NCBI GenBank assembly: GCA_019455045.1
Contig: JACFND010000011.1
Coordinates: 1 to 59,299, forward strand
DNA: 59,299 bases
DNA from: Flavobacteriia bacterium
Lineage (GTDB): Bacteria > Bacteroidota > Bacteroidia > Flavobacteriales > Weeksellaceae
Direction: 5' to 3'
Below, piece after piece: positions 15,282 to 27,397 of the stretch. The translations under genes were made by a program, and so were the position numbers. The notes beneath the pieces are model-generated. The model worked only from the letters and a program-made list of their open reading frames with translations. It had not been told where the DNA came from and did no database searches. Numbering within the stretch: position 1 is the first letter of the stretch; each line of letters opens with the position of its first letter.

Positions 15282-15920
15282 ATGAGAACCGCTATTTTAT
15301 TTATCAGTATGCTCTGTTTTTTGAATTGCAACGGACAGAACAAAAATTCAGATGGGAAAGCAGCCGGAACAACATCCGATTATTCATCAATATTTAAAAT
15401 CCTAAAGGACAATCTGATCAAAAATGTGAAAAGAGACAGTCCGGATTTTGAAATTGAAAACTATGACACCAATGATTATTTTAGTCTTGAATTGAGGTCT
15501 GAAGGCATACCTTACGGAGGTTCCTATTTTTCAAAAAAGAAGGAAGACCAGATTTTTGGTGACCTGAATGCGGACGGTGTTGATGACATCGTGGTCAGTG
15601 TGGAATCCAATTCGGGCGGAAATACTTCATACACCGATTATTATTTGTTTTTATCAAACAACGGAAAATATGAACTTGCAAATCCGGACAGCTGGGATTT
15701 TCCGAATCAGTGCGACAAAGAAGGCTACGGACGTTTTGTGCTGATGGAAATTTCAAACGGAAAACTGATCGGAGAATCGCAATGTATGACTGAAAATGAT
15801 CCGAGATGCTGTCCGTCAGTGATTTATACCACAGTATTTGAGTTGGATGACGGATATCTGAAATGGATCAGCACCGATTTCAAAGAAAACAGGACGGTGG
15901 AATATTATCAGTCCAATTAA
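15282..15920 (+). CDS. Putative lipoprotein with one FG-GAP-like motif
   Basis: A 212-residue protein of unknown function. The N-terminus MRTAILFISMLCFLNCNGQ has a lipobox-like end (FLNC), so it is probably a lipoprotein. The mature part has an FG-GAP/calcium-loop-like segment (FGDLNADGVDDIVVSVES, about residues 87-104) and four cysteines near the C-terminus (NQCDKEG, SQCMTENDPRCCPS) that may form disulfides. The downstream gap 15921-16020 separates it from the SurA-like genes, so a shared transcript is uncertain. Confidence 0.75.
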   Translation: MRTAILFISMLCFLNCNGQNKNSDGKAAGTTSDYSSIFKILKDNLIKNVKRDSPDFEIENYDTNDYFSLELRSEGIPYGGSYFSKKKEDQIFGDLNADGVDDIVVSVESNSGGNTSYTDYYLFLSNNGKYELANPDSWDFPNQCDKEGYGRFVLMEISNGKLIGESQCMTENDPRCCPSVIYTTVFELDDGYLKWISTDFKENRTVEYYQSN

Positions 15921-16020
15921 TCCGAATTCATTAAACATCTTTAAATTGCAGCCGGTTTATAATAATCAAAATAACAAAGCGTTTGAATACAAAGTTGACA
16001 AAACAATTGAAAAGAGTTGA

Positions 16021-16902
16021 ATGAGAGTTAGAATTATCAAAAAAATCATAATTGTATTTTCAGTGATTGCGGGACTGACCGGCTGTAAGAATAAATTGAG
16101 TTTTTCTAAACAAAAAGGAGAGGACGAAAAGATCATTGTCCAGTACAAAGACCATTTTCTGACCGATCGAGACATACTGCTGATTCTGCCGAAAGATGTT
16201 TCAAAAGAAGACAGTGCAAAACTGGTCAGTGCCTATATTGAAGAATGGGTGAAAAAGAAAGCAATCGTTGACAAAGCAGAAGAAAACATAGATGCGCTGA
16301 CGCTCAAAGAAATCGACAACAAAATGGTCGAATACCGTCAGGATCTGCTGATCAATGCGTACAACAATTATCTGATCGATAAGACGATCAAAGATTCAAT
16401 CAGCGAAGAGGAAGTCAGAAATTATTTTGAAGAAAACAAACAGAGTTTTCCACTCAACAAGGACATCGTAAATTTCCGTGCGATTACGGTTTATAAAAAT
16501 GACGAATCAAAAGCAGAAAGACTTTTTAATACCGGAAAAGATGAGGATTTTGACGAAGCGCTGAAATTTTCGCTGACAGCCGGTCTGCCGTATCACGATC
16601 AGGACAGCAGCTGGTATTCGGTCGAATCATTGGCAGGGCAATATCCGCAGCTTGGTGATGCCGACAATCTGGCTCAGCTGCTCAACAGAAGAAGACTGAA
16701 AATGACCACAGATTCGACTGCAATTTTGATCAGAATTCTAAAATTAAAGCCAAAAGGAAGCGAGGCACCTTATGAATTTGTTAAACCTACCATAAAAAAT
16801 CTTTTACTTAACAAAAGAAAGTTAAATTTGCTCGGTGATTTGCAAAACGAATTGTACAAAGAAGCAATCAATAAGAACGAAATCAAAATTAATGAGAAAT
16901 AG
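16021..16902 (+). CDS. SurA-N-like periplasmic lipoprotein chaperone
   Basis: A 293-residue lipoprotein (lipobox GLTGCKN near residue 22). It shows the alpha-helical pattern of the N-terminal domain of SurA/PpiC-type chaperones (LTDRDILLILPKDVSKEDS, SAYIEEWVKKKAIVDKA, EEEVRNYFEENKQSFPL). No clear PPIase domain motif was found, so it is probably a chaperone without isomerase activity. Its stop codon lies inside the start of surA (11-base overlap). In Flavobacteriia two or three such genes commonly stand together; the joint role would be folding of outer-membrane proteins. Confidence 0.8.
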   Translation: MRVRIIKKIIIVFSVIAGLTGCKNKLSFSKQKGEDEKIIVQYKDHFLTDRDILLILPKDVSKEDSAKLVSAYIEEWVKKKAIVDKAEENIDALTLKEIDNKMVEYRQDLLINAYNNYLIDKTIKDSISEEEVRNYFEENKQSFPLNKDIVNFRAITVYKNDESKAERLFNTGKDEDFDEALKFSLTAGLPYHDQDSSWYSVESLAGQYPQLGDADNLAQLLNRRRLKMTTDSTAILIRILKLKPKGSEAPYEFVKPTIKNLLLNKRKLNLLGDLQNELYKEAINKNEIKINEK

Positions 16903-18271
16903 AATATTTTTGACTGTACTGGCTGTTTTCGGATTTTCAATCTGTCTGAATGCACAGCCGACAGACAATCCGCAGAATCAGCAGAAAATTGACGGAGTAG
17001 CGGCAGTGGTGGGAGACGAAGTAATTTTGGATTCTGATATTCAGCGTGATTATGTGAGAGCGATCGCTCAGGGATTCAAAGTGGAAAGCAACTGCGATTT
17101 TTTTGAAAACATACTGATTGAAAAACTGCTGGTGGCAAGAGCAAAAGAGGATACACTGATTTCGGTTACCAACGATCAAGTGGACCGTCAGGTGGATGCG
17201 ACCATTCAGCGTTTTCTTACACAGGGAAGCGAAAAGGAGATCCTTGGTTATTTTGGTTTCAATACCATGAACGAACTCAAACAGGATTTGCGCGGAATTG
17301 TCAGAGACCAGGCTTATGCGGACGAAAAACAGAGACTGGTCACCAGAGGCTTGGATGCAACGCCTGAAGAGGTGAGAGAGTTTTATGAAAAATACAAAGA
17401 CGAACTGCCCGACGTACCCGAAGAGGTCAGTCTTTCGCATATCGTGATCAATCCGATTATCAAACCCGAAAATGAACAAAAGGTGATTGATGATCTGAAA
17501 CGTTACAAAAAAGAGGTTGAAGAAGGCGCGAGTTTTGCGACCAAAGCAATTTTGTATTCTGACGACCCGGGTTCTGCTTCTGCCGGCGGACTGATCAAAA
17601 ATGTGAAACGCGGACAGATGGTGCCCGAATTTGATGCAGTGGTGTTCAATCTTCAGGAAGGCGAAATATCGGAACCTTTCAAAACCGACTTTGGTTATCA
17701 CATTGCAATGCTTGAAAAGCGGAGAGGGCAGGAGCTCGACATCAGACATATACTGATCCGACTGAAACCGACTGCTGAGGAATTGGCAGAAACCAAAGCA
17801 AAACTGGACTCAATCGTGTCAAAGATTGATTTGGGCGAACTGACCTTTAAAGAAGCAGCTGTCAAATATTCAATCGATAAATACACCAAATACAATGGCG
17901 GAAAACTGATGGATACGCAGACAGATGAAGACCGTATGGACAGAAGCAAGCTGCCGCCAAAAACGCTTTCTGCAATCGTTGGAATGAAGGATGGCGATAT
18001 CTCAAAATCGTTTGAGGACGAATTCAACAACCAGACGGTGGTCAGAGTGGTCAGACTCGACGAAACCATTCCGGCGCACAAAATCAATCTCGAGACAGAT
18101 TATGCGCGATTGAGAAATCTGACCGTCAATTCAAAACGTCAGGATGTGCTGATGAAATGGGTCAACAGCGAGATTCACGATACCTTTGTCAGCATCGACA
18201 AGGATTATGACAACTGCCAGTTCAGAATGAATTGGAGAAAAGAGGATTTGTTTACACCCAAGAAAGATTAA
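16892..18271 (+). CDS. surA: SurA-type periplasmic peptidyl-prolyl isomerase/chaperone
   Basis: A 459-residue exported chaperone for outer-membrane proteins. The ATG at 16892 gives a normal signal peptide (MRNRIFLTVLAVFGFSICLNAQ); longer in-frame starts are internal to the upstream gene. Next comes the SurA N-domain (VAAVVGDEVILDSDI, RDYVRAIAQG). A parvulin domain spans about residues 175-275 (VSLSHIVINP ... YSDDPGSASAGGLIKNVKRG ... GYHIAMLEKR), and a second, more divergent one from about 282 (DIRHILIRLKP ... YNGGKLMD). The overlap with the upstream lipoprotein gene indicates coupled expression. Confidence 0.93.
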   Translation: MRNRIFLTVLAVFGFSICLNAQPTDNPQNQQKIDGVAAVVGDEVILDSDIQRDYVRAIAQGFKVESNCDFFENILIEKLLVARAKEDTLISVTNDQVDRQVDATIQRFLTQGSEKEILGYFGFNTMNELKQDLRGIVRDQAYADEKQRLVTRGLDATPEEVREFYEKYKDELPDVPEEVSLSHIVINPIIKPENEQKVIDDLKRYKKEVEEGASFATKAILYSDDPGSASAGGLIKNVKRGQMVPEFDAVVFNLQEGEISEPFKTDFGYHIAMLEKRRGQELDIRHILIRLKPTAEELAETKAKLDSIVSKIDLGELTFKEAAVKYSIDKYTKYNGGKLMDTQTDEDRMDRSKLPPKTLSAIVGMKDGDISKSFEDEFNNQTVVRVVRLDETIPAHKINLETDYARLRNLTVNSKRQDVLMKWVNSEIHDTFVSIDKDYDNCQFRMNWRKEDLFTPKKD

Positions 18272-18303
18272 GGTCAATATACAATTCACACAAAACGAAA
18301 AAG

Positions 18304-18326
18304 GCCCGGACATCCGGGCTTTTTTT
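18304..18326. terminator. Bidirectional terminator between surA and ftsY
   Basis: GCCCGG and CCGGGC form the stem (18304-18319), with an A-run before and seven T after. It serves both the rightward surA transcript and the leftward ftsY transcript, which end 33 and 17 bases away. Confidence 0.9.
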
Positions 18327-18342
18327 GATGGTATAATTTCGT

Positions 18343-19302
18343 TCAGTCCTTTTTAAAGAAACTGTCCACAAATTCGAATTTGTCAAATGGCTGGAGGTCG
18401 TTGACCCCTTCGCCGACACCGATATATTTTACCGGGATTTTAAACTGATCTGAGATTCCGATCACCACACCGCCTTTAGCGGTTCCATCGAGTTTGGTAA
18501 CAGCCAGCGCGCTTACTTCGGTCGCCTGGGTAAACTGTTTTGCCTGTTCAAATGCATTTTGACCGGTTGACCCGTCGATGACCAGAAGGACTTCGTGCGG
18601 TGCATTCGGATAAACTTTCTGCATCACTCTTTTGATTTTTGAAAGTTCGTTCATCAGATTGACTTTGTTGTGCAGACGTCCGGCAGTATCAATCAGTACC
18701 ACATCCGCTCCCTGAGATTTTGCAGACTGAAGCGTGTCAAAAGCAACCGAAGCCGGATCTGAACCCATCGCCTGTTTCACAATCGGCACACCGACTCTTT
18801 CTGACCAGATCACCAGCTGATCAACCGCAGCTGCACGAAAAGTATCCGCAGCACCGAGCAGCACCTTTTTGCCGTCCTGTTTGAAACGATTGGCAAGTTT
18901 GCCGATGGTGGTGGTTTTACCGACACCGTTCACACCGACCACCATGATTACAAAAGGTTCTTCCTGTTCCGGAATTTCATATCCTGCCGAATCCGTATTT
19001 TCATTTTCTGACAGCAAACCTGCGATTTCTTCTCTCAGGATTTCATCGAGTTCAGAAGTGTTAACATATTTGTCGCGTGCCACTCTTTCTTCGATTCTTT
19101 CGATGATCTTCAAAGTGGTTTCAACACCAACATCAGAAGTGATGAGCACTTCTTCCAGATTGTCGAGCACCTCATCGTCCACCTTTGATTTGCCGGCGAT
19201 GGAACGGCCGAGTTTTTCAAAAAATGATTTCTTTGATTTCTCAAGACCTTCGTCCAGTTTTTCTTTGCTTTCCTTGCCTAATATTTTTTTGAACCAGCTC
19301 AC
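18343..19302 (-). CDS. ftsY: Signal recognition particle receptor FtsY
   Basis: SRP receptor GTPase, which pairs with Ffh bound to the SRP RNA to deliver ribosomes to the Sec/YidC membrane machinery. The likely start is the GTG at 19302 (VSWFKKILGKE, 319 residues). A TTG at 19356 would lie upstream of the promoter found at 19320-19327 and is rejected. The N-domain helices (about residues 10-95) precede the GTPase. The P-loop GVNGVGKTT is at about 123-131, and AADTFRAAAVDQL, DTAGRLHN, TKLDGTAKGG and GVGEGVNDLQPF are all present. No long acidic A-domain is present, as is usual in Bacteroidetes. Confidence 0.96.
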   Translation of the reverse strand: MSWFKKILGKESKEKLDEGLEKSKKSFFEKLGRSIAGKSKVDDEVLDNLEEVLITSDVGVETTLKIIERIEERVARDKYVNTSELDEILREEIAGLLSENENTDSAGYEIPEQEEPFVIMVVGVNGVGKTTTIGKLANRFKQDGKKVLLGAADTFRAAAVDQLVIWSERVGVPIVKQAMGSDPASVAFDTLQSAKSQGADVVLIDTAGRLHNKVNLMNELSKIKRVMQKVYPNAPHEVLLVIDGSTGQNAFEQAKQFTQATEVSALAVTKLDGTAKGGVVIGISDQFKIPVKYIGVGEGVNDLQPFDKFEFVDSFFKKD

Positions 19303-19319
19303 AGAATAATTATTTGGTG

Positions 19320-19327
19320 CAAAGATA
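19320..19327 (-). promoter_or_regulatory. ftsY -7 promoter box
   Basis: On the minus strand the sequence is TATCTTTG, an exact TAnnTTTG match. It predicts a start about 12 bases before the GTG at 19302 and so decides the ftsY start codon. Confidence 0.6.
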
Positions 19328-19341
19328 CGATTTACGGATAT

Positions 19342-19367
19342 AAAAAAAGGCCGCAAAATGCGACCTT
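19342..19367 (-). terminator. Terminator of the rpmB-rpmG-DUF4295 operon
   Basis: AAGG-CGC pairs with GCG-CCTT (19347-19367) with small internal mismatches. It is followed on the minus strand by seven T. It lies 23 bases after the DUF4295 stop. Confidence 0.75.
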
Positions 19368-19389
19368 GTATATTGTATTTTGATGCTGA

Positions 19390-19536
19390 TTATTTGAATT
19401 CGTCTTTCACGTGATCAGCGCTCACAACCTTTTCTTCAAAATAGTAGGCACCTGTTTTTGGCGATTTTACCATTTTGATCACTTTGGTCATCTTTTTTGA
19501 ACCTGTCTGCAGGGTTGCTACGGTTTTCTTTGCCAT
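19390..19536 (-). CDS. DUF4295 family small basic protein
   Basis: A 48-residue basic protein (MAKKTVATLQTGSKKMTKVI ... VKDEFK) of the DUF4295 family. The family is confined to Bacteroidetes and is typically next to rpmG and rpmB. The size, charge and constant linkage suggest a ribosome-associated protein, but its role is not known to me. It starts 12 bases after rpmG in the same operon. Confidence 0.9.
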   Translation of the reverse strand: MAKKTVATLQTGSKKMTKVIKMVKSPKTGAYYFEEKVVSADHVKDEFK

Positions 19537-19548
19537 GGTTTCCTATTT

Positions 19549-19734
19549 TTATTTGATTTCTTTGTGAATTGTGTATCTCTTCAAAACCGGATTGTATTTC
19601 TTCAACTCGATTCTGTCGGGTGTATTCTTTTTGTTTTTGGTGGTGATGTATCTTGACATACCCGGCATACCGCTCTCTTTGTGTTCGGTACACTCCAAAA
19701 TTACCTGTACTCTGTTTACTCCTTTCTTTGCCAT
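19549..19734 (-). CDS. rpmG: 50S ribosomal protein L33
   Basis: A 61-residue protein of the large ribosomal subunit. The family signature is clear: [13 protein letters not shown], then [20 protein letters not shown] and [14 protein letters not shown]. It has one Cys in the first strand and lacks the CxxC zinc ribbon seen in some L33 paralogues. It is the middle gene of rpmB-rpmG-DUF4295, 11 bases after rpmB. Confidence 0.97.
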   Translation of the reverse strand: MAKKGVNRVQVILECTEHKESGMPGMSRYITTKNKKNTPDRIELKKYNPVLKRYTIHKEIK

Positions 19735-19745
19735 GATGAATACAA

Positions 19746-19982
19746 TTAATCGATTAATCCGTTTTTACGTCCTCTTCTTACCGCTTCCTCAATACCAAGT
19801 TTGTTGATGGTTTTAAGTCCTCGGGTAGATACATTCAATGTGATCCACTCGCCGGTATCGGGCATAAAAAATCTCTTCTTGAACAGATTTACTTCAAAAG
19901 TACGCTTGTTCTTATTGTTCGCATGAGAAACATTGTTTCCCACCATTCTTTTCTTTCCGGTGATTTGACAAATTCTTGACAT
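19746..19982 (-). CDS. rpmB: 50S ribosomal protein L28
   Basis: A 78-residue ribosomal protein. The start [20 protein letters not shown], the core [18 protein letters not shown] and the end [20 protein letters not shown] match L28. It is the first gene of the small operon and has a perfect promoter box 25 bases upstream. Confidence 0.97.
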   Translation of the reverse strand: MSRICQITGKKRMVGNNVSHANNKNKRTFEVNLFKKRFFMPDTGEWITLNVSTRGLKTINKLGIEEAVRRGRKNGLID

Positions 19983-20006
19983 TTGCTCCTAATTTTTTTC
20001 GGACTG

Positions 20007-20014
20007 CAAAGATA
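20007..20014 (-). promoter_or_regulatory. Promoter of the rpmB operon
   Basis: The minus-strand sequence TATCTTTG is an exact -7 box. A TTTTG about 21 bases further upstream is a possible -33 element. The predicted start is about 20 bases before the rpmB ATG. Confidence 0.6.
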
Positions 20015-20049
20015 GGAATTTATAATTCAGAAAAGCAAAACTTTTAATC

Positions 20050-21711
20050 TTAAATTTCCTTTTTCTTTTCTTTGGGTTTTAATTTGGGTTTAACGATACT
20101 GTAAATCAACAGAATAACCATTGCAATAATCCCAAGTCTTGCCAGATAATCACCGTGTTTTGTATAAAAGGTCAGATCGTTATTCAAATACGCTCTGCCG
20201 ATCAGCGCACCCTTGGTATCATAAGGAAGCGAAGACACAACTTCACCTCTCTGATTGATAAATGCCGAAATCCCCGAATTTGCAGATCGGACGATATCTC
20301 TTCGGGTTTCAATCGCTCTCAGATTTCCGTACTGAAACAGCTGAACATGACCGTCAGAATCGCCCCACCAGGAGTCATTGGTCATAATAAAGAGAACATT
20401 CGCACCTTTCTTTACATAATCTGTGGTGAATTCGCCGTAAACCGATTCATAACAGATGATGGGCGCCACCTTTGCCGGATTGAAAGAATTTGCAAAAACA
20501 GATCTTTCCTTTTGGGTCAGATGGGTTCTCACCGTTCCGCCAAAATTGAGCATCAGATCGCCAAGCACCGGTTTGAGCACCGTCATATACGGAAAATGCT
20601 CAACGCCTGCCACCAGTTTTGATTTGTAATAATACTGTATGCTGTCTCTTTTGTTGATTTGAATACCGGCATTCATCACATCGTACCAGGTATCAGAATT
20701 TCCCCAGCGGGTGGAAGTTTCGGTAGCCAGTTTTTCGTACGGATAAAATCGCATCAGTTCAACACCCGACACAAATGAAAGTTCGGGAAATTCCGCAAAT
20801 CCTCTCTGAATGTTCTGAACCAGCAGATCTTTTTGCAAACGGTCAACATTCAGACCCGGACCGGAACCCGGAAAAGCAGTTTCGGGTGCCACCACAAAAT
20901 CGACTTCGGGTGTCATCCGCTGTCTGGCGAGTACGATCAGATCGTCCACAATGTCAAACGAATCGGTGCTGTATTTTTCGGTATAAGGATCGAGTTTCGG
21001 CTGGAGCGCGATGGCTGTGATCGGATCACCTTTTTCTTTGTAATTGTTAAAAATCAAAAACGAAATTCCGATCGGAATACCGATCCAAAGTAATGCAAAC
21101 AGTGCAAATTGTTTGCTGTATTTTGATTTCTTTGATTCAATCCTTTGATTCAGCAGCCAGAACATGATCAGATTTCCGCCGAGTATCCAAAGTGTGCCGC
21201 CAAAAGTTCCTGTGTATTCGTACCATTGAATCCATTTCGGATAATTTGCAAAACCGTTGCCCAGATTGAACCACGGCCAGGTCATCTGCCACCACAGATG
21301 AAGTTTTTCAAATGACATCCAGATTGCAGCCAGAAATGTCAGACCGACACAGACTGAAGTTCTTGATTTAACTTTATGAAAAATCAGAAAAACAAGACTC
21401 ATCAGTGTGGCATTGAACAGCATTGGAAAACCGAATGAAATCCACGAATCATGAAGTTCTCCTGCCGCATTTGTTTCCTGCGCATTGTGCAGCCACCAAA
21501 TGCTGATGCCGTTCCAGATGCCAAAGGCCAAAAACGAAAGCCAAAAGATTTTTCTTCCTTTTTTTCTGATTTTTTGATTCTCCGAAATCCGGTGTTCCAT
21601 CAACAGCAGCGGAGCAAATCCAAAAAACAACAACAGCGGAAAGCCGTGTGACGGCCAGCCCAGCGCAAGCAGCAGCCCCGAAATGATGGCAGCAAGAAGG
21701 TGTTTCAACAT
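20050..21711 (-). CDS. lnt: Apolipoprotein N-acyltransferase
   Basis: Inner-membrane enzyme that adds the third acyl chain to lipoproteins before Lol sorting. It has 553 residues. Several N-terminal membrane helices (for example LLFFGFAPLLLMEH) are followed by the periplasmic nitrilase-like domain. The nucleophile lies in PIICYESVYGEF and the catalytic Glu in VVAPETAFPGSG. The Lys of the triad is probably in the KSKLVAGVEHFPY segment. A last membrane helix lies near the C-terminus (IAMVILLIYSIV). A -7 box lies directly before the ATG, so the mRNA may be almost leaderless. Confidence 0.95.
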   Translation of the reverse strand: MLKHLLAAIISGLLLALGWPSHGFPLLLFFGFAPLLLMEHRISENQKIRKKGRKIFWLSFLAFGIWNGISIWWLHNAQETNAAGELHDSWISFGFPMLFNATLMSLVFLIFHKVKSRTSVCVGLTFLAAIWMSFEKLHLWWQMTWPWFNLGNGFANYPKWIQWYEYTGTFGGTLWILGGNLIMFWLLNQRIESKKSKYSKQFALFALLWIGIPIGISFLIFNNYKEKGDPITAIALQPKLDPYTEKYSTDSFDIVDDLIVLARQRMTPEVDFVVAPETAFPGSGPGLNVDRLQKDLLVQNIQRGFAEFPELSFVSGVELMRFYPYEKLATETSTRWGNSDTWYDVMNAGIQINKRDSIQYYYKSKLVAGVEHFPYMTVLKPVLGDLMLNFGGTVRTHLTQKERSVFANSFNPAKVAPIICYESVYGEFTTDYVKKGANVLFIMTNDSWWGDSDGHVQLFQYGNLRAIETRRDIVRSANSGISAFINQRGEVVSSLPYDTKGALIGRAYLNNDLTFYTKHGDYLARLGIIAMVILLIYSIVKPKLKPKEKKKEI

Positions 21712-21716
21712 AAGCG

Positions 21717-21724
21717 CAAAGTTA
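21717..21724 (-). promoter_or_regulatory. lnt -7 box, implying a leaderless mRNA
   Basis: The minus-strand sequence TAACTTTG matches TAnnTTTG exactly. It ends only 5 bases from the lnt ATG, so the predicted transcript starts at or next to the start codon. No good -33 element was seen. Confidence 0.5.
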
Positions 21725-21835
21725 TACGAATTATGGAAATTGAAAAGTTGATTTTTATCTGCCGGATGAGTGCCTTTAAAAATTTAAATGAATTAGTTTG
21801 TCTGTTTTTGACGATTTTATCAGTTTGATTTATTG

Positions 21836-22609
21836 TTAAATCCATCCGGCCCCCAAGGCCACCGAAAGTATAATCAGCATGACGGCAACGATGATTTGCA
21901 ATGAACGAAGTGTGATTTTTTTCAATAATTTATTTCCCAAATAAGAACCCGCAATTCCGGCCAGTGTGGCAGAAATGACAAGTGGCAGCGTGCCGCTCAA
22001 ATCGGTGTTGACAAGCTCGGTGGAATAAACGCCCAGCCGTGTAAAGTCAACAAAGGTGGAAACCACAACCGCAGTGCCGATAAAGGCTTCTTTTGACAGT
22101 CCGGCTTTGATCAGAAATGCACTTCTCAATGCACCCTGATTGCCTGACAATCCGCCGAAAAAGCCGCTTAAAAAACCGCCGACCGGCAATTTGTCCTTTC
22201 CAAACTGAATTTGATTGAAATATGGAATCAAATCCAGGCTTGCAAACACGATCAGCAAAATCGAAATGATAAACTTGACCGGATATACCTCAAAGGTCCT
22301 TCCGGCTAATTCATAGACAAAAAGTGGTTTTGAATCAGGAATATTCAGCAATAAATAAGCACCGATCAATGCGCCGATGACGGCCGGTATCCCAAAACGG
22401 ATCAATACGCTTTTGTCGGCATGTCTTCCGACCAGAAACAGTTTGAAGATATTGTTGAAAAAATGGACAAAGCCGGTCAGTGCAATGGCGAGTTCGGTCG
22501 GAAAGAAAATCATAAAAACCGGTGTGAGCAGGGTGCCCAGTCCAAAACCTGAGAAGAAGGTGAGGATGGCAACAAAAAAAGCAACGATTGAAACGATGAA
22601 AATTTCCAT
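21836..22609 (-). CDS. TauE/SafE family membrane permease
   Basis: A 257-residue inner-membrane protein with about eight helices in two repeated halves. The second half carries GGFLSGFFGGLSGNQGALRS, the glycine-rich hallmark of the TauE/SafE (DUF81) family. Members export sulfite, sulfoacetate or other organic anions; the substrate here is unknown. Neighbours on both sides are unrelated. The N-terminus (MEIFIVSIVAFFVAILTFFSGFGLG) is a normal first repeat. Confidence 0.92.
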   Translation of the reverse strand: MEIFIVSIVAFFVAILTFFSGFGLGTLLTPVFMIFFPTELAIALTGFVHFFNNIFKLFLVGRHADKSVLIRFGIPAVIGALIGAYLLLNIPDSKPLFVYELAGRTFEVYPVKFIISILLIVFASLDLIPYFNQIQFGKDKLPVGGFLSGFFGGLSGNQGALRSAFLIKAGLSKEAFIGTAVVVSTFVDFTRLGVYSTELVNTDLSGTLPLVISATLAGIAGSYLGNKLLKKITLRSLQIIVAVMLIILSVALGAGWI

Positions 22610-22680
22610 TTAAACTGAATTTAATTTTCAGAGCCGTCAAAGATTGTAAAAATGTATGACGAATAAGTTACATTAAATAA

Positions 22681-22716
22681 AAAAAGCCGATTCCGTTAAA
22701 AACAGAATCAGCTTTT
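22681..22716 (-). terminator. Terminator of the DUF2231-like gene
   Basis: AAAAGC/GCTTTT, GATTC/GAATC and GTT/AAC form a three-part stem with single mismatches and an AAAA loop. On the minus strand it ends in a T-run, 30 bases after the stop at 22747. Confidence 0.8.
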
Positions 22717-22746
22717 CGTATGATTCAATAATCAGAAAAAATTATA

Positions 22747-23259
22747 TCAATCGTTATCATTGTCCGAATCGGAAGTCTGATTTTCCACAGCGTCGATATT
22801 TACATTCGCTGCGCTGTTTCCGCTTCTGATTTCGGTATGTCTGATTTCACCGCCGGTTGTGCCTGTGTTTTTTGCAAAGAATAAAACCACAAGCGCAAAA
22901 ATCAGTGTGCCGATTGCCCATCCGCCCGAAAAGCTTTTTTTCTTATAACTTGCCCAGACACCGATAATCGAAATAACGCCCAATATGGCGGACAAAGTCA
23001 GAAATAATTTGGCCGTATCTTCGTGGTGTTCGATAAAACTCTCAGCAGCTGCGCTGATTTCTTCCATTCCGTGCTCAGCGCCTTCTCCTGTCACAATTCC
23101 TGCAAATGCAGCCAGTGCGCCCAGTATAAAAATCAAATAAGCCGTCCTTTTGACAGCCTCTGATTTGATGATCAGTCCGGTAATCATCACAATCACGCCC
23201 ACTATCGGGAAAACAATCGGGAGATGACTTACCGCCAAATGCAAATGTAATTCGTTCAT
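22747..23259 (-). CDS. DUF2231-like four-helix membrane protein
   Basis: A 170-residue protein. The N-terminus LHLAVSHLPIVFPIVGVIV has the histidine and proline pattern of DUF2231 proteins, which are small membrane proteins of uncertain (possibly heme-related) function. Four hydrophobic helices are visible (about residues 13-31, 38-57, 82-102 and 111-128). A C-terminal polar tail ends in an Asp-rich run (SDSDNDND). Several His and Glu lie between helices (GEGAEHGMEE, IEHHEDTAK). A single-gene transcript with its own terminator is likely. Confidence 0.75.
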   Translation of the reverse strand: MNELHLHLAVSHLPIVFPIVGVIVMITGLIIKSEAVKRTAYLIFILGALAAFAGIVTGEGAEHGMEEISAAAESFIEHHEDTAKLFLTLSAILGVISIIGVWASYKKKSFSGGWAIGTLIFALVVLFFAKNTGTTGGEIRHTEIRSGNSAANVNIDAVENQTSDSDNDND

Positions 23260-23627
23260 ATCTGTTTTTTTAATTTGTTTTTAATTCAATGATAAAATCA
23301 ATTCAATCTCAAAATCCGATTGCTTTATTTTTTTTAATTTAAACCAAAATTCAATCAGAAAACAAATTCAAGAAATCGGGCAGCTGTCTGAATACAATCG
23401 ATTTACAATCCAAAATCAAAAATCTCTTTGCACAACGAAAATACAAAAAATATGTTAAGAAAATTGTTTTTTCGGCTTGATTTATTTCATCAGTCAGGTC
23501 TGAAGGCACAATAAAATTTTAGTCTAAATTAACTTAGAAAAAGCTACGGTTCTCTGTATCAAAATCCGGGAATGACAAATCTCATTCGGTTCAGGCCAAT
23601 AAATTTTTGCGGACTGTAAATTTATCT
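23260..23627. other. Non-coding AT-rich gap before ffs
   Basis: No ORF with protein-like character and no clear RNA structure was seen in this stretch. It should hold the leftward promoter of the DUF2231-like gene, which I could not place, and the -33 element of ffs (TTTG at 23606-23609). Confidence 0.5.
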
Positions 23628-23635
23628 TACCTTTG
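23628..23635 (+). promoter_or_regulatory. ffs promoter
   Basis: TACCTTTG at 23628-23635 is an exact -7 box and TTTG at 23606-23609 is the -33 element, 18 bases apart. The predicted start is within a few bases of the 5' end of the SRP RNA stem. Confidence 0.75.
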
Positions 23636-23638
23636 CAG

Positions 23639-23741
23639 CGGGCAAGTCCTACACAACCAGCTCCCGGTCAATCCCCCAGGGTGGGAACACAGCAAGGGTA
23701 TCCGGTCGTAGCGGTGTGATGTAGTCAGCTTGCCTTTTTTT
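23639..23741 (+). ncRNA. ffs: Signal recognition particle RNA, small bacterial (4.5S) type
   Basis: The RNA partner of Ffh. GGCAAG (23641-23646) pairs with CTTGCC (23729-23734) to close the long hairpin. The apical part carries the conserved Ffh-binding internal loops and the tetraloop region (CCAGGGTGGGAACACAGCAAGG, here split as CCCCCAGGGTGGG and AACACAGCAAGG). Seven T follow the closing stem as a terminator. With ftsY and yidC this window encodes three parts of co-translational membrane targeting. Confidence 0.93.
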
Positions 23742-23858
23742 GTGCCCTTTTGTCAGCTAAACCTTCTGCTGAATCCTGATACAGAATTTTATAAACCGCT
23801 GTTTAAAAAAATATCTCAGACAAACGATTTCTAAAAGGCCTGACTCAATAATTTGTTG

Positions 23859-23866
23859 TAATTTTG
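23859..23866 (+). promoter_or_regulatory. pyrG -7 box
   Basis: TAATTTTG matches TAnnTTTG exactly, 20 bases before the pyrG ATG at 23887. No good -33 element was identified. Confidence 0.5.
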
Positions 23867-23883
23867 CACCCATTGAATTTTGA

Positions 23884-27394
<3,511 letters not shown>

Positions 27395-27397
27395 AGT

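Noticed and set aside
18343..19356. Longer FtsY from TTG 19356
   Set aside because: A perfect promoter box lies between this TTG and the GTG at 19302, and the extra residues overlap the terminator of the neighbouring operon.
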